From Leptolyngbya subtilissima AS-A7 (lineage in GTDB: Bacteria > Cyanobacteriota > Cyanobacteriia > Phormidesmidales > Phormidesmidaceae), in NCBI RefSeq assembly GCF_039962255.1, contig NZ_JAMPKY010000009.1, forward strand, positions 124,001-188,000: DNA of 64,000 nucleotides, read 5' to 3'. A model generated the notes under the pieces. That model made no database searches. It was not told where the DNA came from and saw only the letters and a program-made list of their open reading frames with translations. Below are positions 18,314-26,519 of the stretch, piece after piece. The translations under genes and the position numbers were made by a program. How positions within the stretch are numbered: position 1 is the first letter of the stretch; every line of letters starts with the position of its first letter.

Positions 18314-18936
18314 TCAGCTATCTCAAGGGGGTGCTGGCCGATGTGCAAAAGCCTGGTAACCACAAAATTATCGTTACCTTAGATGTCAATCAGGTGGGCT
18401 ACGACATGCAGGTGCCCGCCCGCCAGCTATCGCAGCTGCCACCCCTAGGGGAAGTGGTGCAGCTCTTTAGCCACCTCTACTTTCGCGAAGACCAGGCGGT
18501 ACTGTTTGGCTTTGGTCAGCGCCAAGAGCGCGACTTGTTTCGGCTGCTCATTAGCGTCAGCGGCATTGGTCCTCAGATGGCTCTGGCCCTAATCGACACC
18601 TTAGGCGAGGCCGAGCTAACCCAGGCTGTAGTTAGCGGTAACACCCGCCTGCTATCGCGTACCCCAGGGGTGGGCAACAAAACCGCCGAACGTCTGGTGC
18701 TAGAGCTTAAAACCAAGCTGCAAGACTGGCAAACTCAGTCGGGGGTGGGCTTGGTGCCCGATGCTGGACCGATACCAACCCTCTACGAGGAAGTTGAAGC
18801 CACGCTTAGCGCCCTGGGCTATAGCCAGAGCGAGATTCTCAAGGCGCTTCAAGCGGTAGGGCGTAGCTCTGCTTTGCAAAAGACGGCGGATCCAGAGAGT
18901 TGGGTGCGCGAGGCGATCGCATGGCTCAGTCAGTAA
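18310..18936 (+). CDS. ruvA: Holliday junction branch migration protein RuvA
   Basis: Binds the four-way Holliday junction and loads the RuvB motor during recombination repair. The 208-residue protein shows the N-terminal OB fold ([12 protein letters not shown] ... GYDMQVP), two helix-hairpin-helix motifs (LISVSGIGPQMALALI and LSRTPGVGNKTAERLVLELK) and the RuvB-binding domain III (EEVEATLSALGYSQSEILKAL). The ATG overlaps the stop of the preceding coiled-coil gene (ATGA), implying translational coupling. ruvB is not in the window. Confidence 0.96.
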   Translation: MISYLKGVLADVQKPGNHKIIVTLDVNQVGYDMQVPARQLSQLPPLGEVVQLFSHLYFREDQAVLFGFGQRQERDLFRLLISVSGIGPQMALALIDTLGEAELTQAVVSGNTRLLSRTPGVGNKTAERLVLELKTKLQDWQTQSGVGLVPDAGPIPTLYEEVEATLSALGYSQSEILKALQAVGRSSALQKTADPESWVREAIAWLSQ

Positions 18937-19028
18937 TCCGCTGCTGAGACCAGATGGGTGCAGTAGCCCCTATGCTATAGTGAAAAATCCTGGCTCAAAA
19001 TTATTCTTCTAGAGAAGTTGTCTGTCCC

Positions 19029-19298
19029 ATGACTCTGTTGCAAGCGCGTAAGCAGGAACTTATTTCCGACTATCAGGTGCACGAAACTGACACCGGCTCC
19101 GCCGATCTGCAGATTGCTATGCTCACCGAACGCATCAATCAGCTGAGCGCCCACCTGCAAAAGAACAAAAAAGACTACTCGTCTCGCCGTGGCCTGCTCA
19201 AAATGATTGGTCACCGCAAGCGCCTCATGGCCTACCTGCAAAAGCAAGACTCCGAGCGCTATCGGGCGCTGATTCAAAAGCTTGGTATTCGCGGTTAG
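19029..19298 (+). CDS. rpsO: 30S ribosomal protein S15
   Basis: Primary 16S rRNA-binding protein of the small subunit platform. At 89 residues it matches the family exactly, with DTGSADLQIAMLTERINQL, the HL..NKKDYSSRRGLLKMIG rRNA-binding section and RKRLMAYLQKQDSERY. A promoter-like TATAGT sits about 55 bases upstream. The next gene encodes a PAM68-like protein, a neighbourhood conserved in cyanobacteria. Confidence 0.97.
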   Translation: MTLLQARKQELISDYQVHETDTGSADLQIAMLTERINQLSAHLQKNKKDYSSRRGLLKMIGHRKRLMAYLQKQDSERYRALIQKLGIRG

Positions 19299-19417
19299 GT
19301 TTTCCGCTAAAGCCAAATTAGCTGGGTGGGTTGAGTTGAACTCAGCAAGGTTCTCTGGTAGGTAACCTGAGTTGGGTACTGCGATCGCGTTATTCGATCT
19401 TTGCCTTTAGGTAAGAA

Positions 19418-19444
19418 CGTTGGGCTAGCACCGCTAGCCCAACG
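19418..19444. terminator. Perfect hairpin between rpsO and the PAM68-like gene
   Basis: A 12-base perfect stem, CGTTGGGCTAGC (19418-19429) with its complement at 19433-19444, and a 3-base ACC loop. There is no proper U tract after it (CCCATTTATT), so it may be an attenuator or RNA-processing/stability element separating rpsO from the downstream gene rather than a full terminator. Confidence 0.6.
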
Positions 19445-19486
19445 CCCATTTATTCCTGTCGCTTGTTGTAGTCCGTGTAGCGCTCT

Positions 19487-20011
19487 ATGGCCTCTGAGTC
19501 TTCCCGAAAGCGGCTGCCCTTTGAGCCAGGTGGTAAGAGTGGTAGCAAGCCTGCCGATGAGTCACCAAAGGCTGCTAAGCCAGCCCCTACAAAGAAATTA
19601 GCCAAAAAGCCAGCTGCCGTGAATAAGACTGCTGCGGCTAAGCCAGTTGTTGCTAGCAAAAAGCCAGCTGAAGCTAAGCGGTCGAACAGTGCAACAACCG
19701 CTATTCCTCAGGTAGTGAGCGATCGCATGCTGCGCCGCATGTTGGCCTTCTCCGGCGTCCCTACAGGGCTGGGAATACTGACCTTTTTCGTTAGCTACTA
19801 TCTGGTAGCAAATCAGGTAGTAGAGTTGCCCTCTTACTTTGTGCTGCTAGTGACTTTGGGCTGCTTTGGCCTGGGGGTAGTAGGCCTTACTTATGGTGTG
19901 CTGTCAGCATCTTGGGATGAAGAACGCCCCGGCACCTGGTTGGGCTTAGACGAGTTTCGAGTTAACTTTGGCCGCGTAACTGGTGCCTGGGGTGCCAAGT
20001 CAGAGCGCTAG
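19487..20011 (+). CDS. PAM68-like photosystem II assembly protein (DUF3464)
   Basis: A 174-residue protein with a basic, Ala/Lys/Pro-rich N-terminal 65 residues, then the conserved RMLRRMLAFSGVPTGLGI, two membrane helices (about 85-105 and 115-138) and the family end SWDEERPGTWLGLDEFRVNF. PAM68 (Sll0933 in Synechocystis) helps assemble the CP47/photosystem II intermediates in the thylakoid membrane. Placement after rpsO agrees with the cyanobacterial arrangement. The ATG at 19487 directly follows the hairpin region. Confidence 0.9.
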   Translation: MASESSRKRLPFEPGGKSGSKPADESPKAAKPAPTKKLAKKPAAVNKTAAAKPVVASKKPAEAKRSNSATTAIPQVVSDRMLRRMLAFSGVPTGLGILTFFVSYYLVANQVVELPSYFVLLVTLGCFGLGVVGLTYGVLSASWDEERPGTWLGLDEFRVNFGRVTGAWGAKSER

Positions 20012-20087
20012 GGCCAAGACTGGATATCCACTTGGCTCCTAAGGTTCGGCAATGTAGCCGCTAAGCCATTAGTGAAGACTGTCCAGA

Positions 20088-20101
20088 ATGCCAGGGCTGG
20101 C
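20088..20101. terminator. Short hairpins in a convergent gap
   Basis: TGCCAG-GG-CTGGCA is a small perfect hairpin. A second imperfect one, GCCAAG ... CTTGGC around a TGGATATCCA palindrome, lies near 20013-20036. They sit between the PAM68-like gene and the convergent gene ending at 20174. There is no clear U tract, so terminator function is tentative. Confidence 0.35.
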
Positions 20102-20173
20102 ACTCCCGATATTGCCTACGGTTTTCGTTCTTTGCGTTGTATTTTTGCCATAGCTCCTGACTTTTTGACAGGG

Positions 20174-21373
20174 CTATGTCTCACTGTCTGGCTCAGTAGA
20201 CGACTTCATAATCTGCTCAATCTGCTCTTCCATCATTTTGAGTAGCTGACTTAGGGCTTCCAGCGTCCGCGCCGAAGGAGGCTCAATCGTCAGCGACTGG
20301 CGAGCTCGGTGACGAATCTCAAAAATACGTTTTTGCAGGGTTTGAGCAACCCCAAGGGCATCCTCTCCCATCTGTTTAATTTGTTGCTGCTGATAAAACT
20401 TGAGAGCGGCCCCCCGTAGGACTTGAAGGGTAGCTTCTTCGCCGTGGGCACCGGACATCAGACGCAGGCGCAGCAACACGCGTTCGCCTTTGTACAGCCG
20501 CTCAATGTCAGCCTGTTTGGGTTGGGCAGTTGGTAGCAGGGGCAAATGCGTTAGCCGCTTGAGTTCGTTGATGACGCTTTGAACCTGGTCGAGGCTCAGG
20601 TTTTTTAGGGCGGCTTGAACCACGCCGTCTCTGCTCCAAAGCACTTGGCCATGGGCGGCTCGCCGTTCTAGATAGAGACGTCCAATGCCCTCGGTTAGCA
20701 CCTGATAAAGCAGCGCCTGGGTGAGTTTGGGGGGCGGTAAGCGATGTAGCTGGTTGAGCGGAACCTGGCTAAGAATTGGGTCAAGCACGAGGGCTAGGGG
20801 TTGAGACTCTAGCTCAATTCCTGGAGGTTGAGGTTGGGGCGGAGTTGGAGTAGAGGGCGGCGGCGGCAGGTCAGGAGCCGGGCGATCGCTCTGCAATTCT
20901 TTTGAGCTGTCAACAACTGGAGCTGGGCGATCGCTTCTCAGATCTTCTGGGCTGTCAACAATAAACGTGAGAAACTCATCGACCTGGTTTTGTGGCTGGG
21001 GCACTGCCTCATCTTGCGGCTGGGGCTTAGCCTTTTGCCGAGATGCGTGACTTAGATACTTGGAGAGCATTTTGCGCTGCCAGTCGGAGGCCACGGGCCA
21101 CGACACTACAGAGCAGTGAATGAAGGAGACTTGCTTGCGGGCATATTCCGTAGCAACGGTGTCCGACGGGTTGACCATGCCGAGGTGCAGGCAACTCGAC
21201 TCCACAGAGAGAGGAATGATCTCGTGGTAGAGACAGGCCTCAAAGGGCAAAATGCTGTCGATTAGAGAGAGCATTTGGTCCACATTGAGGCGGCTATCAA
21301 TAGCCGCGCTGCCGCTTTGCACGTCAAGGGCAGAAAGGTCGTTGGATGGAGAGTGAGTGTCGGGCTCCGGCAT
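20174..21373 (-). CDS. Unknown protein resembling the N-terminal parts of a PilB/GspE ATPase
   Basis: A 399-residue soluble protein. Residues about 28-110 (QMLSLIDSILPFEACLYHEI ... LHLGMVNPSDTVATEYARK) look like the MshEN/T2SSE N-terminal domain, including the NPSD turn. A Pro-rich linker (about 115-200) carries a near-duplicate of SPEDLRSDRPAPVVDSS-type text. Residues 210-350 contain ERVLLRLRLMSGAHGEEATLQVLRG, reminiscent of the N2 domain of secretion ATPases (lRvs..hGE). No Walker A or B motif is present, so it cannot be an ATPase. A role in type IV pilus or secretion regulation is inference. It is the last gene of a five-gene minus-strand run. Confidence 0.65.
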   Translation of the reverse strand: MPEPDTHSPSNDLSALDVQSGSAAIDSRLNVDQMLSLIDSILPFEACLYHEIIPLSVESSCLHLGMVNPSDTVATEYARKQVSFIHCSVVSWPVASDWQRKMLSKYLSHASRQKAKPQPQDEAVPQPQNQVDEFLTFIVDSPEDLRSDRPAPVVDSSKELQSDRPAPDLPPPPSTPTPPQPQPPGIELESQPLALVLDPILSQVPLNQLHRLPPPKLTQALLYQVLTEGIGRLYLERRAAHGQVLWSRDGVVQAALKNLSLDQVQSVINELKRLTHLPLLPTAQPKQADIERLYKGERVLLRLRLMSGAHGEEATLQVLRGAALKFYQQQQIKQMGEDALGVAQTLQKRIFEIRHRARQSLTIEPPSARTLEALSQLLKMMEEQIEQIMKSSTEPDSET

Positions 21374-21762
21374 GGGCCTGGCAAGTTAACGATCAGGATT
21401 TCCCTATGCTAGGCGTGGGGCAAGACGCGAAGGTAGATTCTTAAGATCAGCCCATTAATCTTTATGAGAGACTTTACTATTTTGCTGGATTTGCAGTCAG
21501 TTGCCCAGGTTTTGGAGAATTGGCAATAACGAAAAGGACATTTACAAGGCTTAAAACATTACTAGAAAGGACTGTTCCAGTGTTGTGGTCAGTGCTGTTG
21601 TTGGTTAACCACTGAAAGTTGGCTGCTTTGCTCGCGATCGCAATTCTTGCGGCGTCGCGTCTTTCGGTCGACGACTTTCTGTCAGCAACCCAGGCAATGC
21701 TGATGGTGTTCTCTCTATACCTAGGCTCTGCTGCTGTAGATCAACTCGAGATACTCAGGGGA
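21374..21762. other. Intergenic region, no gene seen
   Basis: About 390 bases between two minus-strand genes. No coding frame with family resemblance, no tRNA and no strong hairpin was recognised. It probably contains the promoter of the gene starting at 21373. Confidence 0.5.
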
Positions 21763-23814
21763 CTACTGAGCTAAGGCGCCTTCCCGTGCAGCGTCTGGGG
21801 TAATGACTTGGCTTGGCTCTGCATCTGGTAGGGCGATCGCCTCTGGTTCTAAAGGCTCGACATTCGTAAGAGAAGTCCCCAGCGACAGGTCGTCTGAGCT
21901 GACCTGCTCGAACTCCAAGGGCTTTTCTGGCTCAGGAGTGCTCGCCGCGTCAGCGGGGACAGCGGCCTCCGGTTCCGCCTCTGGAACAACTAAAGGCGCT
22001 TCTGAGGTATTTAGGGCGTCCGAGGCCTCGGGCGGTTCGGCCTCTGGATTGGCGGTAACCTCGGTCGCTGGAGATGCGAAACCTTCCTGAGGTGCTATAG
22101 CTGGCTGCGCATCGGGTTCTGCAACGGTAGCCTGAGGCATATAAATCGTGCTGTCGGGGAATGCCCCAGGTACAGGGGATGTAGTAGTGATTGGAACAAC
22201 GGATTGGCTACCTTCTCTTACATCGGCCCAGGATGGAGGGGCGATCGCAGCTGGCTCTGCTCCCGTCTCTGCTGGGGGTGCAGCAGCAGACGGCATTAAT
22301 TCTGTTCCAGGCTTTTGAACTCCACTGTCAGTAGCCTCTGCTGGTATCGGGGTCGGTGATGCCTCATCGACAGAAGGTGCACTATCGCTACTGGCAACCG
22401 ATGCTGGCGGTGGGGCTGTTGCCTCGTCGTTGTCTGAGACGGCGGTTGTGGTAGCAGAACCATTGCCCCGGTTAAACAGGGCGTTAGCAAGGGAGGCTGT
22501 CTGCGGCGAGGTGCCAGTTCCCGATGGGAACGCCGCTTGAGAGAAGCGTTCGACGGTGACCTGCCATAGCGCTGCTAGTGGATCGGTGTCACTGACCTCA
22601 GCTGGGTTTGGTGCAGCGGCGATCGCCTCGTTGGTCGGTTCAATCTGGGCAACGGGGTCACTGGGAGAAGTCCACATTTGCAGTACCTCATCCACCGGCT
22701 CCGCCTCAGAGCTATCTAGAGCCACCAGGGTTTCAGGCTCGGGGGCGGGGGTTAGCACCCAGGTCTGGGGATGGAGGTCAGGATTTTGGGTCTCATAGGC
22801 GGCGATCGCCTGGGCTACGGCATTAGCTCGGCGCTGCTGGTCACGGCGAATGCCGGCTTCGGTGTTGCCCAACCCAGGGGCATTCCAGCGCCCGGTGTTG
22901 GGGTTGATATAGGAACGGGTGCGAGCCACCAAAATGGCCTCAGAACCCTCGTATCCATTCGCCTTAGCCTCAGCGAGACGCTCAACGTAACCTACCCGCC
23001 CGATGGCGGCTAGGGGCGATTGATTAGCCAGGTCCAGCCCGTTGAGGGTTTCCTCAAGGGTAAGGTTCAGGCCGTGCTTGAGGGCTCTTTGGCGCAGCAC
23101 ATCCCCTTGATTTTGAAGTCGGGCCAGCTGTTTTTGGTCGGCTTCTTCGGGAGTTTGAGCCCCGTGCTGGTAGGAAAACGTGCCCATGTTCCACACGCGG
23201 TTGCCGGGGTCGGTGTGGCCAAAATAGGCAGGATTGATCGCACCGTTAGGGGTGCGGGTGCCCTCAGCGCTGCCCACTGCCCTGGCCACTAGAGAATCTG
23301 AGTTGCCTTCAAATAGACCTAACAATGGGTTGGGAATGGCTTTAGGCTCAGACAATTTTGCCTGGGCCATAACCACCGCCGCCGAGGGTTCTAACCCAAA
23401 ATCGAGGGCTAGCCGCTGCGTTTCCTTTGGTGGTTCAACCTTGGGTTCTGGGGCGACTGGTTCAGGAGCTGCGGCCACCATCACTGGCGCCATAGACAGC
23501 GGTGGAGCCGGTGGCAGCAGGGCAGTGGCCGATGTGCTCTCATTTAGCCCTACGGCTACCCCGCGCCGATATACCCCCGCCGGCAGCTGCTGAGGGGAGT
23601 GGTAACGCATTGGTGGATTGGCTGCCTGGGCCGGAATGGGCAGGGGCTGGTTGGCGTTGTCTACCGCAGGTGCGACGGCATCGGCAACCGGCGGCTCTAC
23701 CCACTGAGGCGGCGAGAGCTCAAAGCTAAGAATGCCGTCGTCGGCCTGCACCGCAGTCGGACAAAGCAGTGCCAGCAGAGCACTAGCGGCTAGGAGAGTG
23801 AGATGTAGCTTCAT
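21763..23814 (-). CDS. Exported Pro/Ala-rich protein with a lysozyme-like core, function unknown
   Basis: A 683-residue protein with a signal peptide (MKLHLTLLAASALLALLCPTAVQA, cleavage predicted near residue 24). Low-complexity Pro/Ala/Glu text fills about 25-165. A conserved globular core lies at about 170-340, with SLVARAVGSAEGTRTPNG, YFGHTDPGNRVWNMGTFSYQ and YINPNTGRWNAPGLG. Then come over 300 residues of acidic Ala/Pro/Glu repeats. The core resembles a cyanobacterial family with a possible lysozyme/transglycosylase-like fold (E in SAEGT), but catalysis is unproven. The long disordered acidic tail suggests a periplasmic or wall-spanning role. Confidence 0.65.
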   Translation of the reverse strand: MKLHLTLLAASALLALLCPTAVQADDGILSFELSPPQWVEPPVADAVAPAVDNANQPLPIPAQAANPPMRYHSPQQLPAGVYRRGVAVGLNESTSATALLPPAPPLSMAPVMVAAAPEPVAPEPKVEPPKETQRLALDFGLEPSAAVVMAQAKLSEPKAIPNPLLGLFEGNSDSLVARAVGSAEGTRTPNGAINPAYFGHTDPGNRVWNMGTFSYQHGAQTPEEADQKQLARLQNQGDVLRQRALKHGLNLTLEETLNGLDLANQSPLAAIGRVGYVERLAEAKANGYEGSEAILVARTRSYINPNTGRWNAPGLGNTEAGIRRDQQRRANAVAQAIAAYETQNPDLHPQTWVLTPAPEPETLVALDSSEAEPVDEVLQMWTSPSDPVAQIEPTNEAIAAAPNPAEVSDTDPLAALWQVTVERFSQAAFPSGTGTSPQTASLANALFNRGNGSATTTAVSDNDEATAPPPASVASSDSAPSVDEASPTPIPAEATDSGVQKPGTELMPSAAAPPAETGAEPAAIAPPSWADVREGSQSVVPITTTSPVPGAFPDSTIYMPQATVAEPDAQPAIAPQEGFASPATEVTANPEAEPPEASDALNTSEAPLVVPEAEPEAAVPADAASTPEPEKPLEFEQVSSDDLSLGTSLTNVEPLEPEAIALPDAEPSQVITPDAAREGALAQ

Positions 23815-23888
23815 GGGCAGAAGGGGGTTAAATTGCCGGGAGCAGGCTTAAGGGAGTTGATTGGAGTTCTAAAACAGCGCGGCTGGGC

Positions 23889-24497
23889 TTAGAACGGTAA
23901 GCGTGGCGGTGGTCGATTGAGCGATCGCTCCAGCACGCGATCGGAGGGCTCGACCATAGCCCAGGAGCCATCGGGCTGCCGTCGCAGAGTGGCAAAGTGA
24001 ATGTAGCGCCCGCGCCCCATCACGTCTCCGGCTTCAATGGGTCCCAAATGGGGGCGGCTCACACCGCAGTAGCGAAACAGGTAGGCCGGTACCTCTGGGC
24101 TCGAAAAGTAAATACAGTTAAACCCCTTAGCTGCTAGTTCTACCTGGCCCGTAAAGGGAGCGCGCAGCCGAGCACCCTGCAGCCGGATCGAAATATCTCC
24201 CAGGCTGCCGGTTACTAATTGCCCAGCTACGCGATCGCCTGATTCGATCTCCCAAGCCTGCTTCAGCACAATCTGACGTGGCACCATCGGCGTCAGCCTG
24301 CCGCAACCACCTAGGCCAAGCAGCAGCAGGCCCAATCCTAGACCTAGGGCCAGTCGGCCGAGTCCAAGGGGTAGTTTGCCTGAGCGCCAGGGCTGAGAAA
24401 ACCGACCTCTTGCCCAGGGGCCTAAGGGTCTCCAGCCAAATTGGCCGCTCAGCAGGGCACTATTGAAACCGAAAGCGGTAGCCAGCGTACTCGTCAT
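23889..24497 (-). CDS. Predicted lipoprotein, function unknown
   Basis: A 202-residue protein whose residues about 40-66 form a hydrophobic segment ending in a lipobox (LLLGLGGCG), so it is probably a lipoprotein; the true start may be one of the later in-frame codons, shortening the arginine-rich lead. The mature part is beta-rich (IESGDRVAGQLVTGSLGDISIRL ... ARLRAPFTGQVELAA), then HLGPIEAGDVMGRGRYIHFAT. It overlaps the preceding gene by 38 bases, so the two are co-transcribed. Confidence 0.6.
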   Translation of the reverse strand: MTSTLATAFGFNSALLSGQFGWRPLGPWARGRFSQPWRSGKLPLGLGRLALGLGLGLLLLGLGGCGRLTPMVPRQIVLKQAWEIESGDRVAGQLVTGSLGDISIRLQGARLRAPFTGQVELAAKGFNCIYFSSPEVPAYLFRYCGVSRPHLGPIEAGDVMGRGRYIHFATLRRQPDGSWAMVEPSDRVLERSLNRPPPRLPF

Positions 24498-24873
24498 TTT
24501 CGTACAGAATTACTAGCTGAACGGTCGGATCCCACGCCATGGGGTATGCTTCGCGCTCTGAAACCACCCCAGAGCGTACCTGGAGCTGAGGCAGGCTACA
24601 GTAGGGCTCGGCAACAATCTTGCGCACATTCTCTTTCGGGTCACGTTCGGGCACGACCAGCAGCTGAGCGAGCTGCTCACGACTCAACTGGGCAGTGCTC
24701 TGCACAATCTTTTCGCATCCCTCAACGCTCTGGGTACCAGCCGCCTGCAACCAGCCGCCCAGCCTCTGACCGTCGATGGCCAGTAACCCGATGGCTAACA
24801 CAATGGCCCCTGCGATAAAGGGCTTGGCATTTGCCAAAGTGATTTTCTCTTTCTGGGGATGCATTGGAACCAT
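24460..24873 (-). CDS. Small membrane-anchored protein, function unknown
   Basis: 137 residues with one N-terminal membrane helix (AKPFIAGAIVLAIGLLAIDG) and an extracytoplasmic domain with two cysteines (GCEKIVQST ... PYCSLPQLQVRSG) and the ending LVILYENDEYAGYRFRF. The Cys pair and the anchor suggest a periplasmic fold. It sits between two other envelope-type genes of the run and overlaps the next one by 38 bases. No family recognised. Confidence 0.65.
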   Translation of the reverse strand: MVPMHPQKEKITLANAKPFIAGAIVLAIGLLAIDGQRLGGWLQAAGTQSVEGCEKIVQSTAQLSREQLAQLLVVPERDPKENVRKIVAEPYCSLPQLQVRSGVVSEREAYPMAWDPTVQLVILYENDEYAGYRFRFQ

Positions 24874-24918
24874 CAGCTGCCTCCTTAAAACTCAGTGAAG
24901 AATAGAGCCAACCTCGCG

Positions 24919-25938
24919 CTAAAGTCGGCCGCCCACAACTAGTCCTAAAACCAGCAAAAACACCCGAATGGCTGGGCCAAAAGCTAGTTTGGGGGCCAGA
25001 GTGGCTCGGTAGAGGGCATAGGCTGTGATCGCGGTAATTGCTGCTACTGCTACTGACCAAAGCGCTGGAAAGGCGGCCAGTAGCAGATTCAAAGCCAGTC
25101 GACCAATGACTCCACCCCCCAACCACAGCACCCCGTCAACCACAGAAAGAGACGCTCCTCGCCGCGGCTGCCCCAGGGGAGCACTAGACGCAATCGGGAG
25201 CCTGGCCTGCTGAGGGGCTACAAAGCGAGCGATCGCTAACCCGATATCCCATACGGTGCGACTCAGGCGAGCAACCAGCTCAGAGGGCTCTTGACCCAGG
25301 GCGACCAAGTCAGAAGCTAGGGCACTCCACTGGCCTCGCCCCCGACGTTTAGCAGGACCGTAGGTGGTGCGCAAATGGCCAGCCAGCTGGTTGACCTCGG
25401 CTGCAATAGGATGGGCCCGAGGCCCGGGGGATGGGGTGGGGCTAACGGTACGGTAAGCCAATACGATGTTGCCTTGGCTATCCATCTCTGCCGACGCTAA
25501 AACTGCCCGATCGACGTCGAGGGAGGGAGGCGCTATAGGCTGCCCTTGAGTGTTGGTAATGGGATGAGTGCGGGTCAGGCGAGCCCGGATCAGCTGCATT
25601 TCTGCGATCGCTCGTTCCTGCTCTGACGATAGCTGGTTAATCTTGTGCGCTATAGCGTTCAGGCGTTTGAGGTAGACTTCTGCAGGCGCTGATCCAGCGG
25701 GTAAGCTGGCCGCTAGATCGGCTCCCCCTGCCTGTTCAGAGCGCCATTGCAGAGCATTAATAGCCGTAGAAAAATCTACGCTGGGGCGCGATGGCCCTCC
25801 AGGGACAGCCTGAGGCCCTCGCGCCACTGTGCTTGGCAGCGATGGTTCACTGGCCCAGTCAACCTGTACGGGGGCATCGTTTTGGCTCAGGGCGTTGACT
25901 GTGTTGGTGAGTTTGGTTTGAATGCTTTGAAAATCCAT
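24919..25938 (-). CDS. Conserved membrane-anchored protein, function unknown
   Basis: A 339-residue protein from the ATG at 25938 (MDFQSIQTKLTNTVNALSQ). The N-terminal 80 residues are Ser/Pro-rich; a helical segment follows (LKRLNAIAHKINQLSSEQERAIAEM), then a beta-rich part and two or three C-terminal hydrophobic helices (LWLGGGVIGRLALNLLLAAF, LWSVAVAAITAITAYALYRA, IRVFLLVLGLVVGG). It is the first gene of the minus-strand envelope run; a candidate LexA box lies about 130 bases upstream. No family recognised. Confidence 0.65.
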   Translation of the reverse strand: MDFQSIQTKLTNTVNALSQNDAPVQVDWASEPSLPSTVARGPQAVPGGPSRPSVDFSTAINALQWRSEQAGGADLAASLPAGSAPAEVYLKRLNAIAHKINQLSSEQERAIAEMQLIRARLTRTHPITNTQGQPIAPPSLDVDRAVLASAEMDSQGNIVLAYRTVSPTPSPGPRAHPIAAEVNQLAGHLRTTYGPAKRRGRGQWSALASDLVALGQEPSELVARLSRTVWDIGLAIARFVAPQQARLPIASSAPLGQPRRGASLSVVDGVLWLGGGVIGRLALNLLLAAFPALWSVAVAAITAITAYALYRATLAPKLAFGPAIRVFLLVLGLVVGGRL

Positions 25939-26064
25939 TGTCTGGTAACCGTGTGAGGAGCAGCCAAAAACCATTAACTCTGCCCATCAACTCAAGCTGG
26001 TCGGTGTAGAGCGATCGCTTATGACCGACAATCACCCAGCCAAGGGGCAGTCCCGAAAGAATTT

Positions 26065-26078
26065 GGTACAAGTGTACC
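26065..26078. promoter_or_regulatory. Candidate cyanobacterial LexA operator
   Basis: GGTACAAGTGTACC is a perfect 6+2+6 palindrome and fits the cyanobacterial LexA consensus RGTAC-N3-D-GTWCB at every position. It lies 127 bases upstream of the minus-strand gene starting at 25938, and 440 bases from the plus-strand gene at 26520, so the former is the more likely target. A related but wider-spaced pair of GTAC half sites is at about 26096-26112. Confidence 0.5.
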
Positions 26079-26519
26079 ATGTCTTTTCGAGACGCGTACT
26101 AAAAAATGTACTATATTTTTGGTTTCTAGAGAAGCTGGGCTAGGAGCGTTGGCAGTAGGTAAGCGTTGATATGGTTTGAAGCGGCAGTGCCGGGCATCCC
26201 CTTAAGAACGGGTTTCGCTTCAAAAAGCAGCCAAAATTGTGAAAATTGTCGGAAGAAACGTCGGTAACCCAGTCAGGCTCTGTAAATTGGGGACACTTGG
26301 GTGACGATTTATCACAATTGCCTTTAGTGCTTGGCCTTGGCCAATATTGGCTGCGCTGGCTTGGGGCGCGGCATTAGCCTGATTCAGGCCTGATTTCACG
26401 CTTGAGTAGAGGCATCTTTGTCGTCGCTGCCATTGCAGTACAGCTCCACAGAACTGCCCTATTAGGGCACTCTGAGCTTGGAAATTTGCCTCTGCCCATC
26501 TACCCTACGAGTTGTTGCC
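26079..26519. other. Intergenic region between divergent genes
   Basis: About 440 bases without a believable gene. It includes an A/T-rich patch (about 26100-26125) that could be a promoter, and short palindromes such as CCAATATTGG (26341-26350) and GCCTGA-T-TCAGGC (26377-26389). No RNA family recognised. Confidence 0.45.

Noticed and set aside
26096-26112. Second LexA box from the two GTAC half sites
   Set aside because: The half sites are spaced too widely for the RGTAC-N3-D-GTWCB consensus.
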